Positions 8,165-15,632 of a stretch of 42,366 nucleotides of DNA are shown piece after piece. This stretch comes from Nitrospirota bacterium (GTDB lineage: Bacteria; Nitrospirota; Thermodesulfovibrionia; Thermodesulfovibrionales; UBA6898), in the NCBI GenBank assembly GCA_024275975.1, contig JAJRYC010000068.1, positions 1-42,366 on the forward strand, written 5' to 3'. A program made the translations under genes and the position numbers. The notes beneath the pieces were generated by a model. It was given only the letters and a program-made list of their open reading frames with translations, made no database searches and was not told the DNA's origin. Every line of letters starts with the position of its first letter. Within the stretch, counting starts at the first letter, position 1.

Positions 8165-8653
8165 ATGAAATCAGCAGCACAAAAAGGTATTTCATACAGT
8201 AAGAGCCTTGTTACGGAAACCGGTAAGTATGTCTGGGCCACTGCCGAGTATACAGGTCTCCTCACCGCAAGCTATGTAATGAGGAGCGGCGATCTATTAA
8301 CGAGTGCCGTGAGCAGGCTAGCCGAGCCGATAAAAAAGATACCTTTAAACTCACCCCTGAAATACTGCAAGGAGACAGCCTCCAGGGTCGCCTCATTAAC
8401 AAGCGCGGGGGTCAAGGGCCTTGGCAAGGTAATCCCCCGTTCCGGGGCAGAGCCGCTTGTTTTTGACACTGAAAGGATAGCGAGGATAGAAGAGATGCTT
8501 ATGCAGATAGACAGGCGTCTCGATGCGATGGAGAGCGGTGGTGCGGTTTACAGGTCCAGGGCTGTTGTTCAGGAAAAGGCGAAGCTGGGCGAGGCAAGGG
8601 ACATGCTGTTGCGTCAACTCGTTGAGGCCAACAAGCAATTGAAAGAGGCGTGA
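8165..8653 (+). CDS. Magnetosome-cluster protein of unknown function, helical
   Basis: I do not recognise a named family. The 162-residue product is predicted mostly helical, with a moderately hydrophobic segment around residues 28-48 (TAEYTGLLTASYVM) and a charged C-terminal coiled-coil-like half (ERIARIEEMLMQIDRRLDAME, then KLGEARDMLLRQLVEANKQLKEA). It is the first gene after the cluster promoter, with GAAGG before the ATG, and lies 46 bp upstream of mamK. Nitrospirota magnetosome clusters carry lineage-specific genes called man and mad, and this may be one of them, perhaps linking MamK to the membrane. That is inference from position. Confidence 0.7.
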   Translation: MKSAAQKGISYSKSLVTETGKYVWATAEYTGLLTASYVMRSGDLLTSAVSRLAEPIKKIPLNSPLKYCKETASRVASLTSAGVKGLGKVIPRSGAEPLVFDTERIARIEEMLMQIDRRLDAMESGGAVYRSRAVVQEKAKLGEARDMLLRQLVEANKQLKEA

Positions 8654-8699
8654 CCAACGCTGGGGCGCATACAGAAATTATAGAGAGAGGAGTTTACAT

Positions 8700-9755
8700 A
8701 TGACCAAGCCGAAGCTTTTAAACGTGGGGATTGACCTTGGGACGTCAAGGAGTGTTATTGCCTGTGACAATGGGATGAGGATGTTTCTTCCGAGCTATGT
8801 GGGATTTCCAAAGGACAGGGTGTCGCAAAAGATGCTCGGGAAGGAAGTCGTCTTCGGGGAAGAGACTCTCAAGCACAGGATGTCCCTCGAGTTCTACAGG
8901 CCGATTGAGGCCGGTGTGCTGAAACACTCCGATGACCCTGATAAGGACCCCGAGGGCTACAGGAAGACCGTGGAAGTAGCAAGGACGCTCCTTGCACACC
9001 TTGTTGAGCAGGCGACTGCCGAGGAGGAAGGGGATGTTGTGATCCGTGGGGTTATCGGGGCGCCGGCCTTGGCCAGCAGGAAGAACAAAAAGGCACTCCT
9101 GGACATATCAAAGGGCATATTCGAGACGGTCATGATAGCCTCCGAACCCTTTTGTGTTGCCTATGGGCTGGGGCATCTGAGTAACGCCCTTGTTATAGAT
9201 ATAGGCGCTGGAACTGTTGACCTCTGCCGGATGCACGGCACAGTGCCTGACGAGGCGGACCAGATAACCACTTTTAAGGCAGGGGACACGATAGACCAGG
9301 TCTTTTACGAACTTATAACCAAAAAGTATCCGGAAGCAGGCCTTACGGTGAATATGGTGAAGCGTTTCAAGGAAGAAAACGCCACTGTTTCCGATCATGG
9401 AGACGCGATTTTCATCAACCTCCCCGTGAACGGAAAGCCCGAGATGCTCAACGTGACAGAGGAGCTAAGGGAGGCCTGCAGGGAAATCGTTCCGCACATA
9501 GTGGCCGGCATAAAGAAACTCGTTGCAACTTATGACCCCGAGTTCCAGAACGAACTGAAGAATAAAGTGATATTGGCCGGGGGCGGGAGCCAGATAATAG
9601 GATTGGCGAAGGAGATAGAGGACTTCATGAACGCGGCCCTCGGCTCCGGCAGGGTAACCAGGATCGAAGAGCCCCTCTATGCCGGGGCTAACGGGGCTTT
9701 GATGCTTGCTAAAGACATGCCCGAAGAGTACTGGTATGAACTGAGCGAGGCGTAA
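8700..9755 (+). CDS. mamK: MamK, magnetosome actin-like filament protein
   Basis: MamK polymerises into cytoplasmic filaments that align and segregate magnetosome chains. The 351-residue protein has the actin/MreB fold motifs in order: phosphate-1 GIDLGTSRSVIACDNG (residues 9-24), phosphate-2 VIDIGAGTVDLCRMHG near residue 165, and the adenosine-binding LAGGGSQIIG near residue 299. The RSVIACDNGMRMFLPSYVGFPKD stretch is typical of MamK rather than MreB, and the length (MamK about 347-360) fits. An AGAGAGGAG ribosome-binding site precedes the ATG. The neighbours (mamP, mamM, mamB, mamA, mamI, mamE, mamQ) confirm the assignment. It could be the Mad28-type actin branch; phylogeny is needed to separate these. 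Confidence 0.93.
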   Translation: MTKPKLLNVGIDLGTSRSVIACDNGMRMFLPSYVGFPKDRVSQKMLGKEVVFGEETLKHRMSLEFYRPIEAGVLKHSDDPDKDPEGYRKTVEVARTLLAHLVEQATAEEEGDVVIRGVIGAPALASRKNKKALLDISKGIFETVMIASEPFCVAYGLGHLSNALVIDIGAGTVDLCRMHGTVPDEADQITTFKAGDTIDQVFYELITKKYPEAGLTVNMVKRFKEENATVSDHGDAIFINLPVNGKPEMLNVTEELREACREIVPHIVAGIKKLVATYDPEFQNELKNKVILAGGGSQIIGLAKEIEDFMNAALGSGRVTRIEEPLYAGANGALMLAKDMPEEYWYELSEA

Positions 9756-9758
9756 AAT

Positions 9759-9971
9759 ATGAAGGCCAAGTGGCTGCTTGCGCTGATTTTCCTTTTTCTT
9801 GCTGTTGTATTTCTGGACCAGAACAATGTGCCCGTGCCTGTAAAGGTGATCTTTGGTAAACCCTTTTATTTCCGCCTGAGCCTTATAATCCTTGTAAGCG
9901 TCGGCGTCGGCGCATTGCTGACCCTGGCGGGGATCAGGCTGCGGAAGCAGATCAAGGCAAAAAGACCTTAA
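9759..9971 (+). CDS. LapA-domain small membrane protein, MamL-like
   Basis: A 70-residue protein with two membrane helices (about 4-22 and 38-58), separated by a short segment VPVPVKVIFGKPFYFRLSL, ending in a basic tail RLRKQIKAKRP. This is the LapA/DUF1049 layout. MamL of Magnetospirillum has the same size, topology and basic C-terminus and is needed for magnetosome membrane invagination, so a MamL-like role is attractive here. Sequence similarity to MamL is only general, and I leave the symbol empty. The ATG follows the mamK stop by 3 bp, so translation is probably coupled. Confidence 0.7.
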   Translation: MKAKWLLALIFLFLAVVFLDQNNVPVPVKVIFGKPFYFRLSLIILVSVGVGALLTLAGIRLRKQIKAKRP

Positions 9972-9984
9972 GGAGGTTAAAGAG

Positions 9985-10335
9985 ATGGGGAAGGGACTGC
10001 GTTATAATATCGAGCATATTGGAGACACCTTTATTGATGTGATAATCAAGGCGTCAGACGCTGCAAGAACCTCTGCAAAAGGGATTGTTCTGACTTATGA
10101 TCTGAACGACCTGAAAAGGAAGAGAAGAGAGATTGTTCGCGGCATAGGGGAGAGGCTTGTACAGTTAAGGAAAGATGATCCCGGCCTCAACATAGCAGCG
10201 GATGAAGAGATGACCCGTCTCCTGTCTGAATTCGACAGGATCGAAAAAGAGATCGAGGCTGCCGAAAGGGAGCTTAAAGAGAGGCTCTACCCACGCAAGA
10301 GGGAAACGGACCAGATAAAAAATACCGGTTATTGA
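9985..10335 (+). CDS. Coiled-coil protein of magnetosome cluster, unknown
   Basis: Not recognised as a known family. The 116-residue protein is highly charged and predicted helical: an N-terminal part (FIDVIIKASDAARTSAKGI), then LNDLKRKRREIVRGIGERLVQLRKDDPG and, after a break, LSEFDRIEKEIEAAERELKERL, suggesting a helical hairpin. The helix-turn-helix arrangement with a basic start and an IGxR/L core also occurs in the HEAT-SAP protein at 19153 (IKELYYEIGRMEAG), so the two may interact with a shared partner. AAGGAGG precedes the ATG. It sits between the LapA-like and YtxH-like genes in the mamK-mamP operon. Confidence 0.7.
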   Translation: MGKGLRYNIEHIGDTFIDVIIKASDAARTSAKGIVLTYDLNDLKRKRREIVRGIGERLVQLRKDDPGLNIAADEEMTRLLSEFDRIEKEIEAAERELKERLYPRKRETDQIKNTGY

Positions 10336-10352
10336 GAAAGGAGGCAGGCTTT

Positions 10353-10529
10353 ATGTCAAAGATTTTCGCTGGTGTCTTTTTTGGGGTTTTTATTGGGGCA
10401 CTGGCTTACGAGACGCTTAACAGAAGTAATCCCGAGCTGGTTCAAAGAATCAGGAATAAAGTATCGAAAAAGCTGGACGACTATCTCGGTCCGATAGAGA
10501 CCATCGAAGAAGGGGCGCAGCCTGAATGA
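10353..10529 (+). CDS. YtxH-like small membrane protein
   Basis: A 58-residue protein starting at ATG 10353, chosen because AAAGGAGG (10337-10344) lies 8 bp before it; an upstream in-frame TTG is less likely. It has one glycine-rich N-terminal membrane helix (IFAGVFFGVFIGALAYETL) followed by an amphipathic helix LVQRIRNKVSKKLDDYLG, the pattern of YtxH/gas-vesicle-like small proteins. The function is unknown; it may coat or curve the magnetosome membrane, but this is speculation. Its stop overlaps the mamP start as ATGA, so the two are translationally coupled. Confidence 0.65.
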   Translation: MSKIFAGVFFGVFIGALAYETLNRSNPELVQRIRNKVSKKLDDYLGPIETIEEGAQPE

Positions 10530-11485
10530 GCTTTCCCCGCAAGATTGAAAGTCCTGTTTTTGTGGTTCTGATCGTATTGCTTGGAATATATTTCTATTTC
10601 ATTTACCCGAGCAGTATCTCCATCCCGATCCCGGACCTGAGTTTGCGGAACTGGGATGAGAGGGTTTCTTCTCTCAGAAACGGCGATTTTTACGGCGCCC
10701 TTGTCGGTGAGCAGGACCCATCATATCACTATCAGGATGATGACCAGCAGGTCGTTGTGTTTAACAACAATACAGGGGATCCCGGGGTCCCGCGGGGGGA
10801 TCTCCTTCAGCAGGGCGGCCAGACCCAGTCCGAGTGGTTTGTCAATCCCCTGAAGCGATCGCCACAGCTTAATGACCAGGTCAACGGACTGGTTCCTGTC
10901 GGGAACGTGCCTCAGCCACCAGCCGTACAGCAAGTGGCGCCGGACAAGGTGCTGCAGGAGGGACACTGGATCGGCCTTGAAGTGATCAGCCTTTCGTCTG
11001 CTATCGCAAGAGCCAACAATATCCCTGATAATGTCAGGGGTGTGCTCATAGACGAGGTGACGCTGCTTGCCGCGGAATCAGGCCTTCTTGCGGGAGACGT
11101 AATTACAGGGGTGGCCGGATCCCGGTTGCAGGACCTCCGTTCATTCAAAGATGCGACCCGGCAGGTGGCCGGTCTTCGTCAGGCGGTGGTCTCTGTTTTC
11201 AGGAAAGGTAGGAATTTCGATATAGAGGTTGTCGGAACCGAAGAACTCGGGATTGCCCAGATGGAGGCCGCGCCGATGATAACTGCCGCCGCTACCCGGC
11301 CCCACGGCTATTATGGCCCCTGCGACAGGTGCCATGCTATATCGAAGACCACAGCCAATCCCGGTCACCTCGCAAAGGACCAGGGAGATGTACTGGCCGG
11401 GACCGCACCCCCGATCGGGACAGGCGCTGCGCGACCGCACAGGGAAAGGGGAGATTGTACCAGTTGTCACACGATATTGCCCTGA
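10526..11485 (+). CDS. mamP: MamP, PDZ and double magnetochrome protein
   Basis: MamP is a membrane-anchored c-type cytochrome of the magnetosome lumen that oxidises Fe(II) and tunes the ferrous/ferric ratio for magnetite. In this 319-residue protein one membrane helix lies at about residues 10-27, followed by a long linker rich in Q and D, a PDZ domain at about 148-235 (IGLEVISLS, GLLAGDVITGV), and two magnetochrome motifs: CDRCH at 266-270 and CTSCH at 311-315. Each is preceded by the expected PH (RPHGYYG, RPHRERG). The PDZ-MCR1-MCR2 order and length match MamP. The start overlaps the preceding gene by 4 bp, and the end overlaps mamM by 22 bp. Confidence 0.93.
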   Translation: MSFPRKIESPVFVVLIVLLGIYFYFIYPSSISIPIPDLSLRNWDERVSSLRNGDFYGALVGEQDPSYHYQDDDQQVVVFNNNTGDPGVPRGDLLQQGGQTQSEWFVNPLKRSPQLNDQVNGLVPVGNVPQPPAVQQVAPDKVLQEGHWIGLEVISLSSAIARANNIPDNVRGVLIDEVTLLAAESGLLAGDVITGVAGSRLQDLRSFKDATRQVAGLRQAVVSVFRKGRNFDIEVVGTEELGIAQMEAAPMITAAATRPHGYYGPCDRCHAISKTTANPGHLAKDQGDVLAGTAPPIGTGAARPHRERGDCTSCHTILP

Positions 11486-12387
11486 CAAAAGAGACGTCCG
11501 GCGAGTTTTCCGACTGCACCTCGTGTGAAAAGAGGGCCATCTGGGTCTCTGTTCTGCTGAACCTGGCCCTCACGATCTTCAAGGCCGTTATAGGTGTCTT
11601 CAGCGGAAGCAAGGCCGTACTCGGTGACGCCCTCTATTCATTAAAGGACTTCGTGGCCTCCCTTGCAGTGCTGATAGGTGTGAGGGTCTCCAATAAACCG
11701 GCTGACGAGAACCATCCTTATGGACACGGCAAGATAGAATACGTGGTGGTGTTTCTTATCAGCATTCTTATAATCGGGGCGTCCGTATTCCTCTTTGTTC
11801 ACTCTGTAAAGAATCTCTGGCTTGCCTTTGACGGTCATCACATGTCTCCGCCGAAGTTCATCGCCTTTTTTGCCGCCGTTATATCAGTAATAGCGAATTA
11901 CAAGCTCTCCGGCTATCTCCGATGTGTCGGCACGAGGCTCAAGAGCCCTGCCATACTGGCCAGCGCTGAACATAACCATTCCGACGCCACGTCCTCTATC
12001 CTTGTTGCAGGGTCGATTCTCGGGGCAAGGTTCGGTTTTTATTTCCTTGACCCCCTTGCCGCTGCGATCGAGACCGTGGACCTGCTGAGGCTGAGTGTCA
12101 ACATGTTGAACCATTCCCTGACGGGTATGCTCGACTCGAGTGAGAGCGCCGATGTGAAGGAGGAGATAAGGTCGGTTGTCGGCCTTGTACCGGGTGTCAG
12201 GGGGATACCGATGCTCAAGTCAAGGCGGGTCGGCCAGAATAAGTGGATAGACATCATCATCAAAGTTGATCAGGACCGCTCCGTTGAAGAGGGGCACAGG
12301 ATCGGTCTGCATGTTGAGCAGACGCTGAAAAAGGCCATCGGTAATATTGCCGGTATAACTTTATCCGTGGAACCGGAGGTCAAGTGA
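11464..12387 (+). CDS. mamM: MamM, magnetosome cation diffusion facilitator
   Basis: MamM is a CDF-family iron transporter of the magnetosome membrane that partners with and stabilises MamB. The likely start is TTG at 11464, with AAGGGGAG ending 10 bp upstream, giving 307 residues and a 22-bp overlap with mamP; the longer frame would run far into mamP. Signs of MamM rather than MamB: helix 2 has Tyr58-x3-Asp62 (ALYSLKD) instead of His-x3-Asp, and helix 5 has EHNHSD. The HPYGHGKIEYVV loop and the C-terminal VPGVRGIPMLKSRRVGQNKWIDI domain fit. An N-terminal CxxC (Cys18, Cys21) parallels that of MamB. Confidence 0.92.
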   Translation: MSHDIALTKETSGEFSDCTSCEKRAIWVSVLLNLALTIFKAVIGVFSGSKAVLGDALYSLKDFVASLAVLIGVRVSNKPADENHPYGHGKIEYVVVFLISILIIGASVFLFVHSVKNLWLAFDGHHMSPPKFIAFFAAVISVIANYKLSGYLRCVGTRLKSPAILASAEHNHSDATSSILVAGSILGARFGFYFLDPLAAAIETVDLLRLSVNMLNHSLTGMLDSSESADVKEEIRSVVGLVPGVRGIPMLKSRRVGQNKWIDIIIKVDQDRSVEEGHRIGLHVEQTLKKAIGNIAGITLSVEPEVK

Positions 12388-12501
12388 CTCTTGCGTGTTT
12401 TCGAGGTTGTTCGCGGAGAGACAGAGAATGTCCGGCCCGGTTGCATGCTGAGAGAGGGAATGCATTCCGGTGCCGGAATTCGGAATGGTGAATGAGAATA
12501 G

Positions 12502-13158
12502 ATGAAAAAAGACTGGCTCATTAAGGCGCTCGACCTGACGGGAGCTTCCCTGCCATCAATACATAGGAAGGTGGCGGAGCGGAGGCTTGAGTTCGAGTTG
12601 CGCCATGAAGGGAGGTCAAAGGAATTTATCTCACATGTCCTCGGCAGCCGCCTTATAAGGGAGAAGGCATTGAGGACAGGTGGCATGGGCGGGATTCTTG
12701 CCGCGCCTGCAACGCTCCCGCTGATCGGCGCCATAGGAACAATAGCCATGGGTGTGACTGTGGATCTCTTCTATCTCATGCGTGCTCAGGTGGATCTCTG
12801 CTATGAGATGTCCGCTACTTACGGGACAGAGTTGGACGAAGAGGAGTTAAAGGCAGTTGTGCTCGCCCTGCTAGGCCTCTCGGGCAGCGCAGGAGCCCTT
12901 AAGGGGATAGCTGCAACGACGTTGAAGAATGTGGTTGACCATATGTCTTCGAGCTACCTCAGGAAGGGGTTGAGCAAGTCGGCGGTGGAAGTGGCTGAAA
13001 AGATGGGCCCCCGGATACTGGGCAAGGCCTACAGGCTGATCCCCCTGCTGGGTATACCTCTGAGCGCCTCCATTAACATGGCATCAACCATGATGGTCGG
13101 CAACCAGGCGAGAAAGTATTTCAGGACGACGGGAGAGGGCTTGATTAATGAAATATAA
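12502..13158 (+). CDS. EcsC-like protein in magnetosome cluster
   Basis: The 218-residue protein contains a glycine/alanine-rich central region, GGILAAPATLPLIGAIGTIAMGVTVDLFYLMRAQVDLCYEMSATYG at about 53-99, whose order (APxTLPLIG, then xDLxYLMRxQxxLxxxxAxxYG) resembles the EcsC family of membrane-associated proteins. The C-terminal half repeats a similar hydrophobic-glycine pattern (RILGKAYRLIPLLGIPLSASINMASTMMVG). Biochemical function of EcsC proteins is unknown. It lies 114 bp after mamM with only a weak ribosome-binding site, and overlaps the next mamQ-like gene by 11 bp, so it is probably co-translated with it. It may be one of the lineage-specific man genes. Confidence 0.7.
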   Translation: MKKDWLIKALDLTGASLPSIHRKVAERRLEFELRHEGRSKEFISHVLGSRLIREKALRTGGMGGILAAPATLPLIGAIGTIAMGVTVDLFYLMRAQVDLCYEMSATYGTELDEEELKAVVLALLGLSGSAGALKGIAATTLKNVVDHMSSSYLRKGLSKSAVEVAEKMGPRILGKAYRLIPLLGIPLSASINMASTMMVGNQARKYFRTTGEGLINEI

Positions 13159-13708
13159 GGCGAAAATCCTGCTTATCACATTGTCGGTCTTCCTGGTCTC
13201 TTTTGCGGTATTCGGCTACAACAGGTTTATTGACAAATTGCACCTTCTCCATATAGCCGATGGCAGGGTTGAGGCCGAGCTGCAGCGCAGGTATATCGTC
13301 AACTCCCGGAGCAGGGCGGCGGCGGAGCAGTACCTTGAGACAGAGGGCAAGATACAGGAGCGCCTGATTGAGCTTAATCGAATCATAAGGTCCGGCAGAC
13401 AGGCCGGCAGGCAGGCGGAGACCGAAAAGGAATTGGTCGGACTGGTCGAAAGGCTCGATGTGTTGAAGGAGGAATATCCAGGGCTCAGGACAAAAGGCCC
13501 CTATCTCTTTCTGATGGAGACTATCCAGGATTCGGGCTGGCGGGTGACCATGGAGAAATTCCGGTATAATGAAACTGTTTATGATTACAACCTTATGAGG
13601 CATATATTCCCCTTTAAACCCGTTGCCTTCCTGTTCGGTTTTCACGAGGAGTCTTTCATGAGGGCGGAGAAGGGAGCAGAACGGGTTCCCGGCGTCGGTC
13701 GGTCTTAA
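13148..13708 (+). CDS. mamQ: Divergent MamQ-like (LemA fold) protein
   Basis: A 186-residue protein with one N-terminal membrane helix (about 7-24, ITLSVFLVSFAVFGYNRF) followed by a helical domain. The YNRF...RVEAELQRR arrangement matches the start of the LemA domain in MamQ (YNxF...VxAxLQRR), but the usual PNLV segment is replaced by YIVNSRSRAAAEQYLETEG, so it is a diverged copy. MamQ is needed for magnetosome membrane formation in Magnetospirillum. A second, canonical mamQ lies at 17381. Two mamQ paralogues occur in several Nitrospirota clusters according to my recollection of the literature. The start overlaps the EcsC-like gene. Confidence 0.75.
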   Translation: MKYKAKILLITLSVFLVSFAVFGYNRFIDKLHLLHIADGRVEAELQRRYIVNSRSRAAAEQYLETEGKIQERLIELNRIIRSGRQAGRQAETEKELVGLVERLDVLKEEYPGLRTKGPYLFLMETIQDSGWRVTMEKFRYNETVYDYNLMRHIFPFKPVAFLFGFHEESFMRAEKGAERVPGVGRS

Positions 13709-13717
13709 GCAGAGCGA

Positions 13718-14641
13718 ATGCAATACGAAGAATGTATAAAATGTGCAAAGTGGTCCCCGCGCCTGAGTGTGCTGGGCAATCTCCTTGCGGCTGTCTTCAA
13801 GTTCGTTGTGGGAGTGCTCGCCGGAAGCAAGGGGCTGGTGGCCGACTCTCTCCATTCAGCGGCTGACGCCATCTCTTCGCTCTTCATACTCATATCCCTG
13901 AAGATATCGGGCAAGCCCAGGGACGAGGACCATCCGTACGGTCACGGCAAGGTGGAGTACATCAGCTCCCTTGTGGCGAGCGTCTTTCTCTTTTTCGGCG
14001 CCACGGCAATATTCCTTGATGCCCTGCACACATTCAGCGCCGGCGGAGTTAGGGGTGTCCCTAACAATGCCGCGATAGTGGCGACCATCATCTCTCTCGT
14101 CTATAGCTATCTGATGTACTCGTCGAACAAGTGTACCGGCACGCAGATGGAAAGCCCCGCCCTGCTGGCTGACGCGGCTGAAAGCAAGGCTGACAGTGCG
14201 GCCTCTCTTGCGGTGCTGGCCGGGCTTATAGGCACGAAGATGGGGTTTGTTCATGCCGATACCATAGCCGCCGTGGTGGTATCACTTCTGGTCTTTCACA
14301 TGAGCGTGGAGATCTTCTTTACCGGCGTGCACGGCCTGGTGGATGTGGCCGTGGACAAGGAACTGCTTGATGAAATCCTGGGAGTAAGCCGGGCAGTGGA
14401 AGGGGTCAGGGAAGTGAGTGATATAAAGACCCGCCGGATGGGACAGAAAAACGCTGTCGACATCAGTGTGGAAGTGCCGAGCAATACCAGCGTCCTCGAT
14501 GCACACAGGATAGCCGGGAACGTCAAGGCCGCGATACAGGGCCGGATAGGCAGCGTGGAAGCAATATTTGTGAGGACTGTCCCTGAAGGGACTCCCTGGG
14601 CGAGGCGGCTCGTGAGGAACATCCTGGATTTCAGATTGTAG
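13718..14641 (+). CDS. mamB: MamB, magnetosome cation diffusion facilitator
   Basis: MamB is a CDF iron transporter and a key factor for magnetosome membrane invagination. The 307-residue product begins MQYEECIKCAKW with a Cys6-x2-Cys9 pair as in Magnetospirillum MamB (CRDC). Helix 2 has the canonical site His46-x3-Asp50 (SLHSAADA), and HPYGHGKVEYISSLVASVFLF follows. Helix 5 has ESKADSAAS, where Asp is kept but the other ligand position is Glu. The C-terminal cytoplasmic domain contains GVREVSDIKTRRMGQKNAVDISVEV. It is separated from mamM by the EcsC-like and mamQ-like genes. No strong ribosome-binding site is visible before the ATG. Confidence 0.93.
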   Translation: MQYEECIKCAKWSPRLSVLGNLLAAVFKFVVGVLAGSKGLVADSLHSAADAISSLFILISLKISGKPRDEDHPYGHGKVEYISSLVASVFLFFGATAIFLDALHTFSAGGVRGVPNNAAIVATIISLVYSYLMYSSNKCTGTQMESPALLADAAESKADSAASLAVLAGLIGTKMGFVHADTIAAVVVSLLVFHMSVEIFFTGVHGLVDVAVDKELLDEILGVSRAVEGVREVSDIKTRRMGQKNAVDISVEVPSNTSVLDAHRIAGNVKAAIQGRIGSVEAIFVRTVPEGTPWARRLVRNILDFRL

Positions 14642-14706
14642 GTTGTTACTCCGGAAGTTTATAACCTGTAATCTGAAATGCAAGACGATAAAAGGAGGTA
14701 TTATCG

Positions 14707-15360
14707 ATGTCATTAATTGATTTGAGCGAACTCAGGTTTTTTCTCAAGGCGGTTTCCATCAATGCCGGAAAAGTTGTTGACACACTGGTCGACAGGTATA
14801 ACCAGTTGCTTCAGCTGAAACCGGAGCAGGCACGGGATGTATATTTCGAGATCGGCCGGGACCTCGAAAAAAAGGGTGACCGTCCGGGCGCCATAAAGGC
14901 CTACAAAAAGGTGCTGGCGGAACTGAAACCCGATGATACGGAGGTCCTCTTCAGGCTCGGAAGGACTTACCTCGAATCCGGCATGGCCAGGGAGGCCTCG
15001 GAGGTGTTCGAGAGGTTCACGGTGATCGAGAGTAGTTCTCCCATCGCCTGGTACCTGCTCGGGGTGGCCTGCTTCTCGATTGAAGAACCCGCAAAGGCGG
15101 AGGGGGCCTTCAAGGAGGCGATAAGCCTTGACAGCGGCTATGCCGAGGCCTATTACAAGCTCGGGCTTATATACGACGGCCGGGCTGATTTTGACAAGGC
15201 CATCGAGATGTATCAGAAGACAATCGCCCTGAAACCAGATTTTGTAAAGGCCTACCAGAGCATAGGGCTGACGTACGAGGGGAAGGGCATGCGTGAAGAG
15301 GCGGTGAAATATTTCAAGAAATCGATTGAACTGGATGAGAAGAAACTACAGTACAAATAA
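14707..15360 (+). CDS. mamA: MamA, TPR scaffold protein
   Basis: MamA coats the cytoplasmic face of magnetosomes as an oligomeric scaffold. The 217-residue length equals that of Magnetospirillum MamA. After an N-terminal region (about 1-38) come tetratricopeptide repeats: DVYFEIGRDLEKKGDRPGAIKAYKKVL, TEVLFRLGRTYLESGMAREASEVFERF, PIAWYLLGVACFSIEEPAKAEGAFKEA, AEAYYKLGLIYDGRADFDKAIEMYQKT and VKAYQSIGLTYEGKGMREEAVKYFKKS, five in all, before a short charged tail. AAAGGAGG precedes the ATG. TPR proteins are common, so the name rests on length, the N-terminal region and position between mamB and mamI. Confidence 0.88.
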   Translation: MSLIDLSELRFFLKAVSINAGKVVDTLVDRYNQLLQLKPEQARDVYFEIGRDLEKKGDRPGAIKAYKKVLAELKPDDTEVLFRLGRTYLESGMAREASEVFERFTVIESSSPIAWYLLGVACFSIEEPAKAEGAFKEAISLDSGYAEAYYKLGLIYDGRADFDKAIEMYQKTIALKPDFVKAYQSIGLTYEGKGMREEAVKYFKKSIELDEKKLQYK

Positions 15361-15396
15361 AAAATTAAACTTTGATGGTATGAAAAGGAGGAGATC

Positions 15397-15621
15397 ATGT
15401 TAAATATTGTATTCGGCCTTATTGCGATATGCCTTGGGATCTGGGGGTTATTCAACTACTGGTGGTATGTGCTTGATGTCTTTATCGCCATACTACCCAT
15501 CGTGCTTATTATAGGTGGAGTGGTGGCCCTTCTCGCGGGCATAAAGAACACAGGGCTGAGGACCAAGATCAGGGAAGGCAAAGCTCAGAATGCCGAGAGC
15601 GTTTCTGACATATATAGATAA
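15397..15621 (+). CDS. mamI: MamI, small magnetosome membrane protein
   Basis: MamI is a two-helix membrane protein required for magnetosome vesicle formation. The 74-residue product shows the family pattern: helix 1 NIVFGLIAICLGIWGLFNYWWYV, helix 2 IAILPIVLIIGGVVALLAGI, then a short polar cytoplasmic tail. The WGLxxxWWxV motif between the helices is characteristic of MamI. AAAGGAGGAG precedes the ATG. It lies between mamA and mamE, a position seen in other magnetosome clusters. Confidence 0.9.
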   Translation: MLNIVFGLIAICLGIWGLFNYWWYVLDVFIAILPIVLIIGGVVALLAGIKNTGLRTKIREGKAQNAESVSDIYR

Positions 15622-15632
15622 GGAGACGAGTT

